Shown piece after piece: positions 17,927-26,656 of a DNA stretch of 48,187 bases (position 1 is the first letter of the stretch; each line of letters opens with the position of its first letter). Under the pieces are notes generated by a model, which saw only the letters and a program-made list of their open reading frames with translations, made no database searches and had not been told where the DNA came from. A program made the translations under genes and the position numbers. The stretch covers positions 1-48,187 of the forward strand of contig NZ_ML708628.1 of NCBI RefSeq assembly GCF_008831305.1. Reading direction: 5' to 3'. The stretch is from Kocuria coralli. Its GTDB lineage: Bacteria; Actinomycetota; Actinomycetes; Actinomycetales; Micrococcaceae.

Positions 17927-19021
17927 CTAGAGCAACCCGGCCTCGGAGAGCTTCTCGGAGATCGTGGCCCCGTCGTTCGCCTCGATCAGCGGGATTCCCT
18001 CCGGGATCCGCGGCCCGTCCTCAGCCAGGAACTGGCCCGAGGCCAGCACCGCTTCCGCCGTTGAGAGATTGCGGATCACGACGGCGGCCACGTGCTCCGG
18101 GTAGCGCTGGGCGAATCCGCCGTAGATCTGCGGATCGTGCTGCCCGTCGTCGCCGATCAGGATCCATTTGATGTCGGGGAAGTTCTGGGCCAGGTGCTCC
18201 AGGTTCTCCACCTTGTGCCGGGCACCCGAGCGGAACCACCGGTCCGTCGTCGGGCCCCAGTCCGTGAGCAGGAGCGATCCGGACGGATAGGCGTTGCGGG
18301 AGAGGAACCGGCGCAGGGTGGGGGCCACGTTCCACGCACCGGTGGAGAGGTAGATGAACGGCGCGCCGGTGTACCTCCTGGACAGCCGCTCCATCAGGAC
18401 GGCCATGCCGGGCGTTGGGGCGCGGGCGTGCTCGTTGAGCACGAAGGAGTTCCACGCCGCGAGCATGGGACGCGGCAGGGCGGTGACCATGACGGTGTCG
18501 TCGACGTCGGAGACCACGCCGATCCGCTGCCCGTCCTCCACCACGGTCACCTTCGAGGTGGCCCAGGAGGAACCCTCCGTGCGCAGATGGGCCTCGTGGA
18601 CGCCGGGTTCCAGGGAGATCGCCAGATCCGCGTCGATCACCCCGCCCTTGTCGGCCACCAGGCGGAAGTCCTTCCCGCCCAGGTTCACGTCCACGTGGGC
18701 GAAGGTGATGGGCAGGGAGGTGAACGACCGCCACCCGCGGATCGAGGACTCGTCCTCGTCCGTGGGATCCTCGGGACCCGTGGTCTTGAGCAGGGCGCGG
18801 CCCAGGATCCGCACGCGGGTGGTGGAGCCGTACCCGTCGAACGCGACCATCACGGGGATGTCCCCGCGGCGCTTGGCGCGCCGTTCCCGGCCCAGCGCGA
18901 ACCGCTGTTCCAGGCGGTAGCCGAGGTTCAGCGCCTCCTCCGTGACCTGGTCGACGGTTTGCCGCAAATCCGTGGCCAAGTCCACAGGCTGTTGATCATG
19001 CTCTGGGCGAAAGTGCGACAT
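17927..19021 (-). CDS. App1-like phosphatidate phosphatase domain protein (DUF2183)
   Basis: 364 residues from ATG 19021. The C-terminal half has the HAD-like motif DVDDT at 172-176 in RIGVVSDVDDTVMVT, then PFIYLSTGAWNVAPTLRRFL, LLTDWGPT and KWILIGDDGQHDPQIY, the pattern of the App1/DUF2183 family. The yeast member dephosphorylates phosphatidate to diacylglycerol. The N-terminal ~130 residues form the usual beta-rich domain ahead of it. The frame is open further upstream to 19246, but that part would run into the divergent desaturase gene and is unlike the family. It may act in lipid remodelling with its neighbours. Confidence 0.88.
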   Translation of the reverse strand: MSHFRPEHDQQPVDLATDLRQTVDQVTEEALNLGYRLEQRFALGRERRAKRRGDIPVMVAFDGYGSTTRVRILGRALLKTTGPEDPTDEDESSIRGWRSFTSLPITFAHVDVNLGGKDFRLVADKGGVIDADLAISLEPGVHEAHLRTEGSSWATSKVTVVEDGQRIGVVSDVDDTVMVTALPRPMLAAWNSFVLNEHARAPTPGMAVLMERLSRRYTGAPFIYLSTGAWNVAPTLRRFLSRNAYPSGSLLLTDWGPTTDRWFRSGARHKVENLEHLAQNFPDIKWILIGDDGQHDPQIYGGFAQRYPEHVAAVVIRNLSTAEAVLASGQFLAEDGPRIPEGIPLIEANDGATISEKLSEAGLL

Positions 19022-19106
19022 GGCGAGCAGTCTTTCACATCCCCAGGCCCGTGACAGACTGAGGCCAGGTCGCGAACTCGCGCGTCCTTTCATGAATGAG
19101 GACGCC

Positions 19107-20228
19107 ATGAACCACGCTATTTCTCCCTCGGGGAGTGCTCGAAGTTCCACTTCAAGTTCTACCTCTCGCCGCCGGCCCACCCCGCATCTCTCCGATTTCA
19201 CGGAACTGACGGCCCGTGTCAAGGACAGGGGGCTCTTGCTTCGCAACTACCGGCACTATTGGACCAAGCTCATCCTGCTGCCCGCCCTCGGGCTAGGCCT
19301 CCTGGCACTGTTCGTCCTGCTGGGTGACACCTGGTGGCAGATGGCGTTGGCCGCCACCCTTGCCCTGCTCATGACGCAGATCGCCTTCCTGGGGCACGAC
19401 GCAGCTCACCGGCAGATCTTCAAGTCACCGCGCTGGAACGAATGGACGGCCATGGTCTTGGCCAACCTGTTCGTGGGCATCGGGGTCAGTTCCTGGACGG
19501 GTAAGCACAACAAACATCATGCCGCGCCCAACAAGCTCGGATCCGATCCTGATATCTCCTCCGAGGTACTGGTCCTCAATCCGGAAGACACTCCGGAGCG
19601 GGGCTCCCGCACCATCAACCGCTGGCGGCGCGCCCTGGCCCGGCTCCAGGTGTGGTACTTCTTCCCTTTGCTGACCCTGGAAGGCCTGAACCTGCACTAC
19701 AAGGGTTTCAAACGGCTCTTGAGCGCCGCCCCCGTCAAGCACCGCGGTGTGGAGCTCACCTTTTTGATCTTCCGCCTCGCCAGCTTCATCGCTATCGTCT
19801 TCATCGTGCTGCCCCCGGGTAAGGCGGCCTTGTTCCTGGCCGTCTCCTGGGGCCTGTTCGGGTTCTACCTCGGCATGGCCTTCGCCCCGAATCACATCGG
19901 GATGCCGATGGCTCCACGCAATGTGACCATCGACTTTCTACGCCGCCAGGTTCTCATGAGCCGGAACATCTCCGGCGGCCGGGTGACCTCGTTCCTAATG
20001 GGTGGTTTGAACTACCAGATCGAACACCATCTCTTCCCCAGCATGCCCCGGCCCAACCTTCGGCACGCAGCGCCTCTGGTGCGCGAGCACTGCCAGGGAC
20101 TCGGCATCTCCTATTACGAGACACCTCTATGGCGCGCATACGGAGAGGTGGCCTCCTATATCAGGCAGGTCGGCCGAGGTGGAGTGGACGTGTGGCAGTG
20201 CCCCCTCTCCCAGCAGCTCGGCCGCTAG
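19107..20228 (+). CDS. Membrane fatty acid desaturase
   Basis: 373 residues from ATG 19107, chosen because GAGGA lies six bases upstream; ATG 19092 is an alternative. The three histidine clusters of acyl-lipid/linoleoyl-CoA type desaturases are present: HDAAH (97-101), HNKHH (134-138) and QIEHH ending at 308. Two hydrophobic pairs separate them (ILLPALGLGLLALFVLLG, FLIFRLASFIAIVFIV). The diiron enzyme would introduce a double bond into membrane acyl chains using a ferredoxin or cytochrome partner not encoded here. The N-terminal ~25 residues are Ser/Arg-rich. Its TAG overlaps the stop of the convergent hydrolase gene. Confidence 0.93.
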   Translation: MNHAISPSGSARSSTSSSTSRRRPTPHLSDFTELTARVKDRGLLLRNYRHYWTKLILLPALGLGLLALFVLLGDTWWQMALAATLALLMTQIAFLGHDAAHRQIFKSPRWNEWTAMVLANLFVGIGVSSWTGKHNKHHAAPNKLGSDPDISSEVLVLNPEDTPERGSRTINRWRRALARLQVWYFFPLLTLEGLNLHYKGFKRLLSAAPVKHRGVELTFLIFRLASFIAIVFIVLPPGKAALFLAVSWGLFGFYLGMAFAPNHIGMPMAPRNVTIDFLRRQVLMSRNISGGRVTSFLMGGLNYQIEHHLFPSMPRPNLRHAAPLVREHCQGLGISYYETPLWRAYGEVASYIRQVGRGGVDVWQCPLSQQLGR

Positions 20229-21025
20229 CCCGCGGGACGGCCCTCGATACTGGTGACGAACGTCCTCGCATAGTGCGGCCACAGCGCGAATTCCTCCGGC
20301 TGCGATGCGATGTGCAACGTATCACCGGGCAGGACCTCGCGCAGGATCCGGGAACTCGAGATCGGATGGGCGGCGTCATCGGACCAGGCCAGGATCAGGT
20401 TGGGCACCCGGATCCCGGCGAGCTCGCCGGGATCCGGCAGATCCGTAGCCGCAGCCCCTCGCAGCACCGCCGGCAGCAGGTGCTCCGGGATCCGCGGCGG
20501 GTGATGCTCGCGATCCTCGACGGCGGGCGGGCGCGGCACCGTGCGGGTGGCCCGGGTGTAGGCCTCGATGCCAAGGGACTCGATCAGCTCCGCGCTCTCC
20601 CGGTAGATACCGGCCTGGCCGCGCCGGGTGGACCACGCGGTCGAGGGCACGCACAGCGTGAGCGACGTGAACCGGGCGGGGTCCGCGAGCGCCGCGTAGA
20701 GCAGCGTGGCCGACCCCATGGAGGGGCCGATCCCGTGGACGGCCTCGCCGGGGAAGACCTCGTCCAGGAGGGCCAGGAGATCCCGGGCGAGATTGGACCA
20801 CAGCCAGTCGTCCACCACGGGCTCGCCCGTGGAGAGACCGTGCCCGCGGGCGTCGTAGCGCAGGATGCGGGCGCCGGGGACGAAGGCGGCGAGGTCCAGG
20901 CCGCCGTCGGCGTTGGAGGGCCGGTCGGACATCAGCCCGTGCAACTGCACCACCGCGGGCCCGCCGCCGCCGGGGTTGGTCAGGTCGTAGGCCAGGCTGC
21001 AGCGTTCTAGGTCCAAGGTGGGCAT
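20225..21025 (-). CDS. Alpha/beta hydrolase
   Basis: 266 residues from ATG 21025. The fold is shown by VVQLHGLMSD (oxyanion region), YDARGHGLST, and the nucleophile elbow GIGPSMGSA with Ser 102. The acid is probably in LILAWSDDAAHP. No clear Gly-His motif closes the triad; the best candidate His lies in ALWPHYARTF, so the active site is not certain. The substrate is unknown. It converges on the desaturase with both TAG stops sharing the palindrome CTAG at 20225-20228. Confidence 0.87.
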   Translation of the reverse strand: MPTLDLERCSLAYDLTNPGGGGPAVVQLHGLMSDRPSNADGGLDLAAFVPGARILRYDARGHGLSTGEPVVDDWLWSNLARDLLALLDEVFPGEAVHGIGPSMGSATLLYAALADPARFTSLTLCVPSTAWSTRRGQAGIYRESAELIESLGIEAYTRATRTVPRPPAVEDREHHPPRIPEHLLPAVLRGAAATDLPDPGELAGIRVPNLILAWSDDAAHPISSSRILREVLPGDTLHIASQPEEFALWPHYARTFVTSIEGRPAG

Positions 21026-21226
21026 GGGGATACGGTACGCGGCGCGCCGGCCCGGCCCTGCGCAGCGGCTCCGGGCAATTGTTTCCGGCAGGTCAAACCT
21101 TCTGCGTCCAGACCTCCGCGGGGCCTTCCAGCGTTGATACTGAAGCACCGGCACCTGCCCTCGACACCCGTGGGCGGTGCATCCAGCTATCACGACGATC
21201 GGCACGGCGACGACGAGGAGGCTCTC

Positions 21227-22528
21227 ATGAGGCTGACCAACATCACCCACGCGAGGTTGCCCGAAGGCCCGGTATCCAGCTGCTCGCTGGTGGTCACCGA
21301 ACTGGGCCGGGAGGTCCCCGTCTCCTTCGACCAGGGCATGCACGCCGGCGGCGGCCCGCGTCCCGGAACCTGGATGGCGGTGTCCTTCACCCTCCCCGGA
21401 CCGGCCACACGCGACGAACTCGGCGGTGCGTGGCGACGTGTGGCCTATCGGCACCACACGCTGCGCACGGTCTTCGAGTCCGACGACGTCTCGCACCTGC
21501 GCCTGCGGGAGATCCCCGGTGAGCCGGTGGTCCAGTGGCACGATCACGCGTCGTCGCCCGACGGCGCCCGTCAGGTCCTGGGAGCGGTCCTGGACGAGGG
21601 CTGCTCCCCGTTCGCCAGGCCGCCGCACAAGCTGTGCTTCATCGACGCGCCGGAAGCCCCCACGGTCATCCTGGCCGCGGATCACTGTCATGTCGACGCC
21701 TGGTCCCTGCCCCTGCTGGCTCATGATTTCCTCGCGGCGCTGGAGGCCGAGAAACAGGGCATGCCCCTCCAGGAGACGGACCAGGCGGCATCCTTCGCCG
21801 AGCACACCACCGAGCTGGCCGGGCGCCCGGCGCCGCCACCCGATATCACCGCGCGCTGGCGCGAGATCCTGGCCGACGGCGATGGCACCATGCCGGTCTT
21901 CCCTCTGCCCCTGGGAGAGGTGGATCCCCTTCCGCAGGAGACGGTGACCACCCGCGACCTCCTGGACGCGGCGGGACTGGCGGCTTTCGAGCAGCACGCC
22001 CAGGGCTTGCAGCAGCGGCCCCTGACCCTGCTGGTCTCCGCCATGACCCGCGCCACGGCCGACCTGGCGGGCCGGCCCCTGCGCGCGGTGCTGCCCGTGC
22101 ACTCCCGCACGGACGAGCGGTGGCGCGACGCAGTCGGGTGGTTCATCACCAACTCGGTGCTGGTCTCCTCCGATCCGGCGCTCCCCGCTTGCCGTTCCGC
22201 CGTCAGGGAGGCCCTGGCTCTCGGGTCGCACGCGCTGGAACCCATCATGCGCCCGTACGGGGGCATGCCGGTTCCGGCGGGGATGTTCATGATCTCCTAC
22301 CTGGACTACCGCCGCCTGCCCGCTGCCCTCCCGGCGTCGCTGAACGCCCAGCACGTCTCGGCCTCCGCCCCCACCAACGGGGTGCAGGTCTGGTTCGTGG
22401 CCGCGGAGGACGGCCTCCACCTGCGTGCCCGGTACCCGGACACCCCCGAGGCCAGGGAGTCCGTATCCCGGTGGCTGACCGCCGTGGCCGACCACCTGGT
22501 CACCGCGGTCATCCCGGAAGTCTGCTGA
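21227..22528 (+). CDS. Stand-alone condensation-domain-fold acyltransferase-like protein
   Basis: 433 residues from ATG 21227, with AGGAGG six bases upstream. It reads as a single condensation (CoA-dependent acyltransferase) fold: RRVAYRHHTLRTVF near 70-83 matches the early C-domain motif, DHCHVDAWSLP carries HxxxD (His 153, Asp 157) with Ala in place of the usual Gly, and PVHSRTDERWRDAVGWFITNSVLV matches the later conserved block. Such proteins join acyl or peptidyl thioesters to amines or alcohols (NRPS C domains, PapA5, wax ester synthases). No adenylation, carrier or PKS gene is nearby, so the partner is unknown. Neighbouring lipid genes favour ester formation, as inference only. Confidence 0.8.
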   Translation: MRLTNITHARLPEGPVSSCSLVVTELGREVPVSFDQGMHAGGGPRPGTWMAVSFTLPGPATRDELGGAWRRVAYRHHTLRTVFESDDVSHLRLREIPGEPVVQWHDHASSPDGARQVLGAVLDEGCSPFARPPHKLCFIDAPEAPTVILAADHCHVDAWSLPLLAHDFLAALEAEKQGMPLQETDQAASFAEHTTELAGRPAPPPDITARWREILADGDGTMPVFPLPLGEVDPLPQETVTTRDLLDAAGLAAFEQHAQGLQQRPLTLLVSAMTRATADLAGRPLRAVLPVHSRTDERWRDAVGWFITNSVLVSSDPALPACRSAVREALALGSHALEPIMRPYGGMPVPAGMFMISYLDYRRLPAALPASLNAQHVSASAPTNGVQVWFVAAEDGLHLRARYPDTPEARESVSRWLTAVADHLVTAVIPEVC

Positions 22529-22579
22529 AACTCGGCAACTGACCTGGTTCATGGTGCCCGCGGCCGATAATGTTCCGTC

Positions 22580-23539
22580 ATGGCTACAGACACCGCAACG
22601 GATATTGCTGCTGATTCAACCGATCTTGACACCAAGGGTTCCTCCCGGCCCAAGAAAAAGAAACGCATGAACAAAGCGGTGTACGAAGCCGAGCTATTGC
22701 GCCTGCAGGCCGAACTGGTCGAAATGCAGGAGTGGGTCAAGGCCACCGGACAGCGCGTCGTGGTCATCTTCGAGGGCCGGGACGCCGCGGGCAAGGGCGG
22801 GGCGATCAAGCGCGTCACGGAGTACCTCAACCCCCGTATCGCGCGGATCGTGGCGCTGCCGGCACCCACGGAGCGGCAGAAGTCCCAGTGGTACTTCCAG
22901 CGTTATATCGAGCATCTGCCGGCGGCCGGGGAAATCGTGCTGCTCGATCGCTCCTGGTACAACCGTGCGGGCGTGGAACGGGTGATGGGTTTCTGCTCCC
23001 CGCAGGAATACCGCCGTTTCCTGCGCCAGTGCCCCATCTTCGAGCGCATGCTGGTGGAAGACGGCATCATCTTGATCAAGTACTGGTTCTCCGTCTCGGG
23101 CGACGAGCAGTACAAACGATTCAAATCGCGGATGTCCGATCCCATGCGGCACTGGAAGCTCTCCCCCATGGACCTGGAGTCGATCACCCGCTGGGAGGAG
23201 TATTCCCGCGCCCGTGACGCCATGCTGGTGCACACCGACATCCCGGAGTCGCCGTGGAACTTCGTCGAGGCGGAGGACAAGCGGCGCGCCAGGATCAATA
23301 TGATGGCCGACCTGCTGGGACGAGTGCCCTGGACCCGGGTGCCCACCCCCCAGATCACGCTGCCCGATCGGCCCTCGACCAACGGCTACCGCCGGCCCGA
23401 TCGTTCCCTGCAGCACGAGGTGGCCGACCACTCGAGCCAGGTGGAGCAGGAGAAAGCGGCCGAGGCCGGAACCTCGGGGGACGCGAAGAAGGGCAAGAAC
23501 GGCAAACGCGGCAAGTCGGGGAAGGCCAAGAAGTCCTAG
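22580..23539 (+). CDS. ppk2: Polyphosphate kinase 2 family protein
   Basis: 319 residues. The core has Walker A GRDAAGKGG at 66-74, a lid region near RIARIVALPAPTERQKSQWYFQRYIEHLP, and Walker B EIVLLDRSWYNR at 118-129, the PPK2 signature. It moves phosphate between polyphosphate and nucleotides, generally making NTP from NDP. Length and the single domain suit class I. Odd features are a basic N-terminal KKKK stretch (25-28) and a ~20-residue C-terminal tail made almost only of Lys, Gly, Asn, Ser and Arg, which may bind the polyphosphate chain. It stands alone, convergent with a HAD phosphatase gene. Confidence 0.94.
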   Translation: MATDTATDIAADSTDLDTKGSSRPKKKKRMNKAVYEAELLRLQAELVEMQEWVKATGQRVVVIFEGRDAAGKGGAIKRVTEYLNPRIARIVALPAPTERQKSQWYFQRYIEHLPAAGEIVLLDRSWYNRAGVERVMGFCSPQEYRRFLRQCPIFERMLVEDGIILIKYWFSVSGDEQYKRFKSRMSDPMRHWKLSPMDLESITRWEEYSRARDAMLVHTDIPESPWNFVEAEDKRRARINMMADLLGRVPWTRVPTPQITLPDRPSTNGYRRPDRSLQHEVADHSSQVEQEKAAEAGTSGDAKKGKNGKRGKSGKAKKS

Positions 23540-23542
23540 CGC

Positions 23543-23565
23543 GCCCCGGGACTGAGGCCCTGGGC
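23543..23565. terminator. Convergent terminator hairpin after ppk2
   Basis: GCCCCGGG and CCCTGGGC form an 8-bp stem with one mismatch and a 7-base loop, four bases after the ppk2 stop and before the stop of the convergent HAD gene. It lacks a T-run. Confidence 0.45.
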
Positions 23566-23591
23566 AGCACCGCGGCTCTTCGACAACGCCC

Positions 23592-24464
23592 TCACCAGGA
23601 GGCCGTGCGCCGCTCCCCTGCCCGGGGCTCCTTGCCCAGCACGGGTTCCTGGTCCAGGACCTTTTCGAGATAGGCGAGCACCCCGGCGTCGTCATTCGAA
23701 CCGACCACGGTGTCGGCCCGGTCGCGGATGGACTGCGGCGCATTGCCCATGGCCACTCCGGTTCCCGCCAGGGCGAGCATCTCGACGTCGTTGCCGCCGT
23801 CGCCGAAAGCCACCATGTTCGCCGGGTCGATGTCCAGGCGTCGGCACAGCCACTCCAGTGAGGTGCCCTTGTTGACCCCGGCAGCGATGAGGTCGATCGA
23901 CCCGTGCCCGCTGGAGACCGGGACGATACCGCTGGGAAGCTCCCTGCCGAATCCGTCGAGCAGCGACTCCGTGCGCTCCGGCGGGCAGATGAGGGCGAGC
24001 TTGACGATGTCCTCGTCGACCTCGTGCCAGGAGGTCACCACCCGGGTGCGCACGTAGTACTTCCGCACCAGGGCGAGCATCCGGGGATCGATGGTGCTCA
24101 GCGCGTAGGCGGAGCGGGCCCCGCAGGCCAGCACGTGGACGTCGCGGTGCCCGGTTACCGTCTCCAGGGCGCTGAGGGCGTCGTCGCGATCCATGGCCCT
24201 CACCCGCAGGAGGTCGGTGTCGGTGCCCACCACCGCGCCGTTCTCCGCGACGTACAGGGTCTCGGGGAAGCCGTCGAAGTACCTCTTGAGCTGCCAGTAC
24301 TGGTTGCCGCTGGCGACGGCGAAGCGCACTCCCCCGGCCGCCAGGCGATCGTTCACGCGGGCGAAGCGCTCGCGGTCGAAGGTGCTGGTCGAATCCAGGA
24401 ACGTGCCGTCCATGTCGACGGCCACCAGCTCGAGGCCCATACCGTTGTTCGCCCTTCCAGTCAT
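23592..24464 (-). CDS. Cof-type HAD-IIB family hydrolase
   Basis: 290 residues, with the Cof/YidA pattern: motif I DMDGT with nucleophile Asp (VAVDMDGTFLDST), motif II in FAVASGNQYWQLKRYF, a long C2B cap, then the GVNKGTSLEWLCRRL and VAFGDGGNDVEMLALAGTGVAMGNA motifs that bind Mg. Such enzymes dephosphorylate sugar phosphates, FMN, PLP or similar metabolites, so the substrate cannot be assigned. An internal ATG nine residues in (MGLELVAVDMDGT) is an alternative start. Confidence 0.92.
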   Translation of the reverse strand: MTGRANNGMGLELVAVDMDGTFLDSTSTFDRERFARVNDRLAAGGVRFAVASGNQYWQLKRYFDGFPETLYVAENGAVVGTDTDLLRVRAMDRDDALSALETVTGHRDVHVLACGARSAYALSTIDPRMLALVRKYYVRTRVVTSWHEVDEDIVKLALICPPERTESLLDGFGRELPSGIVPVSSGHGSIDLIAAGVNKGTSLEWLCRRLDIDPANMVAFGDGGNDVEMLALAGTGVAMGNAPQSIRDRADTVVGSNDDAGVLAYLEKVLDQEPVLGKEPRAGERRTASW

Positions 24465-24547
24465 GGTCCGTCATGATCCTTCATGACCCGGCACGACGAT
24501 CGCCGGAGTCCACGGCCCGAGCCTAACGCCGTCGGGCGGCGCCGCGC

Positions 24548-25066
24548 TCATACATGAGCGGCTGCCATCCGCTCGCGTTCCAGGAGGGCGCACTTGACCT
24601 CGGTGCCCCAGGCGAAGCCGCCCGGTGTCCCGTCGGTGCGCAGCACCCGGTGGCAGGGAACGAACAGGGCGGGTGCATTGCGAGCGCAGATCGACGCCGC
24701 CGCACGCACAGCCCGGGCCGCCCCGATCAGCGTCGCGAACTCGGTGTAGTTGAGCGACCCGCCGGGCCCGATCGTGCGCAACGCGGTCCAGCCCCGCTGC
24801 TGCAGGTCGGTGCCGTGCTGTCTCACGGGGACGCTCCCGGCCGCCGTGAGGTCGCCGGCGTAGTAGGCGATGACCGCCTCCGCGGCGTCCGTCGTTCCCT
24901 CGATGAGTTCGAGAGGGCGGATCGCCGGATGAATGCGATCCCGCACCGCCTGCCGATCGGCAGTCCACCCCGAGGCGAGCACTCGCTGCCGGTCGTCGGC
25001 GATCAGGGTGAACGCCCCGTCCGGGGTCTCGATGGTCTGCACGGTTGCCGTTGTCTTCTCGGTCAT
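24548..25066 (-). CDS. ogt: Methylated-DNA--protein-cysteine methyltransferase
   Basis: 172 residues from ATG 25066, preceded by GAGGAG. The C-terminal domain holds the acceptor-cysteine motif PCHRV in APALFVPCHRVLRTDGTPGGFAWG, and the wing YTEFATLIGAARAVRAAASICARNAP binds DNA. It removes methyl groups from O6-methylguanine in one irreversible transfer to the cysteine. It starts ten bases after the stop of the AdaA-AlkA gene, so the two form an alkylation-repair operon that should be switched on by methylated AdaA. An upstream in-frame ATG exists but lies inside adaA-alkA. Confidence 0.94.
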   Translation of the reverse strand: MTEKTTATVQTIETPDGAFTLIADDRQRVLASGWTADRQAVRDRIHPAIRPLELIEGTTDAAEAVIAYYAGDLTAAGSVPVRQHGTDLQQRGWTALRTIGPGGSLNYTEFATLIGAARAVRAAASICARNAPALFVPCHRVLRTDGTPGGFAWGTEVKCALLERERMAAAHV

Positions 25067-25076
25067 GGGGTTCTCC

Positions 25077-26582
25077 TCAATCATGTGCTCGACGTCGTGC
25101 ATCGTCTCGGTCTCCGCTGGCCGCTCGCCAGAGGTGGGCCGTGAGGTAGCTGCGCCAGGGCGCGGTCCTCATGGACCATTCGCTCAGCGGCTTCCGGTCG
25201 ACGGGCAGCCCCGCCGATTTCGCCCCGGCGCGCAGGGCGCTGTCGCCGGGCAGGAACACGTCGGGATCGCCGAGGATCCGCATGCGGACGTAATCGGCGG
25301 TCCAGGGGCCGATCCCGGGGCGGGTCAGCAGCGCGGCCCGCTGCTCGGCGCCGTCGTCGGCCACCCCGAGCGCCAGAGAGCCGTCCGCGAGCACCCCGGC
25401 GGCCTGGGTGACCGCGCGGATGCGTGCGGCCGGCCCGCGGAGCACCTCGTGGCCTCGATCCGCGATCGCCTCCATCGTCGGGAAGAGCAGGTGAGGCTCT
25501 CCCTCTGGAGCTTCGACGGGCCGCCCGAGGGCCCCGACGAGGCGGGTCAGGACCGTGCGCGCGGAGGCGACCGATACCTGCTGCCCAATCATCGCCCGGA
25601 TCAGCATCTCGTGCGGATCCGCCGCCCCCGGAACCCGGATGCCGGGAGTGCCCGCGACGAGCGGTGCGAGCAACGGATGCCTCGAGAGCGCCGAGTCGAC
25701 GGCCTGCGGATCGGCGTCGAGATCGAAGAGACGCCTGACGCGGGTCACGAGCGACCCGAGGTCGGCCAGCTCCGTGACCCGTGCCCGGAGGCGTACACGC
25801 CCCGGAGACTCCCCGCCCTTGCCCGGGTCGGCACGCAGCTCGAACCAGGCGGGGCCGCCGGGCAGTGCCAGCGTGCGCGAGAAAGCAGACGTGGTGGCCG
25901 CCTCCATGCCCGCCACGGCTCGTGCGGCCATCCACCGGAACACCCCGCTCGCGTCGAACGGCTCCCGGACCGGGAGGACCAGGTCGATCGCGCCGGGCAC
26001 CGGACCGGGACCCCGACGACGTGCCCGCAGCTCGGTCGGCGTCATGGCGAACACCTCGCGGATGGTGTCGTTGCACTGCCGAACGCTGCCGAACCCGGAG
26101 GAGAACGCGACGTCGGCGACTGAGAGGTCCGTGTCCGTGAGCAGCATGCGGGCGGTATGCGCCCGTTGCGACCGGGCGAGTGCCAGCGGGCCCGCCCCGA
26201 GCTCCACGGTGAGCAAGCGGGTGAGATGCCGCGGTGAATAGCCGAGCCGGGAGGCGAGCGCCTGGACCCCATCGCGCTCCACGGCGCCGTCGGCGATGAG
26301 CCGCATCGCCCGGCCCACGGTGTCCCACCGCAGGTTCCACTGCGGCGACCCGGGTACCGCTTCGGGCAGGCACCTCTTGCACGCCCGATAGCCGGCCTCG
26401 TGCGCGGCGGCGCTCGTGGCGTAGAAGGTCACGTTCGCGCGTTTCGGAGTACGGGCCGGGCACGACGGGCGGCAGTAGATGCCGGTGGTGCGCACGGCCA
26501 TGATGAACTGTCCGTCGAAGCGGGCATCGCGCGCCTCGACCGCGCGATAGCGCTCGTCGAAGCTTGCGGGTGCCGTCGTCAT
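25077..26582 (-). CDS. AdaA-AlkA fusion: adaptive-response regulator and 3-methyladenine glycosylase
   Basis: 501 residues. The N-terminal AdaA domain has four zinc cysteines, 37 and 41 (YCRPSCPAR) and 68 and 71 (ACKRCLPE); one accepts a methyl group from phosphotriesters and turns on the AraC-type HTH that follows ([38 protein letters not shown]). The C-terminal half is an AlkA-type HhH-GPD glycosylase, with the hairpin [18 protein letters not shown] and catalytic Asp in [13 protein letters not shown]. One protein thus senses and repairs alkylation damage. ATG 26582 is chosen over the longer open frame because the protein then begins at the family N-terminus ([19 protein letters not shown]). 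Confidence 0.95.
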   Translation of the reverse strand: MTTAPASFDERYRAVEARDARFDGQFIMAVRTTGIYCRPSCPARTPKRANVTFYATSAAAHEAGYRACKRCLPEAVPGSPQWNLRWDTVGRAMRLIADGAVERDGVQALASRLGYSPRHLTRLLTVELGAGPLALARSQRAHTARMLLTDTDLSVADVAFSSGFGSVRQCNDTIREVFAMTPTELRARRRGPGPVPGAIDLVLPVREPFDASGVFRWMAARAVAGMEAATTSAFSRTLALPGGPAWFELRADPGKGGESPGRVRLRARVTELADLGSLVTRVRRLFDLDADPQAVDSALSRHPLLAPLVAGTPGIRVPGAADPHEMLIRAMIGQQVSVASARTVLTRLVGALGRPVEAPEGEPHLLFPTMEAIADRGHEVLRGPAARIRAVTQAAGVLADGSLALGVADDGAEQRAALLTRPGIGPWTADYVRMRILGDPDVFLPGDSALRAGAKSAGLPVDRKPLSEWSMRTAPWRSYLTAHLWRAASGDRDDARRRAHD

Positions 26583-26656
26583 GCACTCAGCATGGCACGC
26601 GCCGGGCCGGTGTACTCGCGGAAATCGGACATGGCACTCAGGCCCGCAGACCGGGC

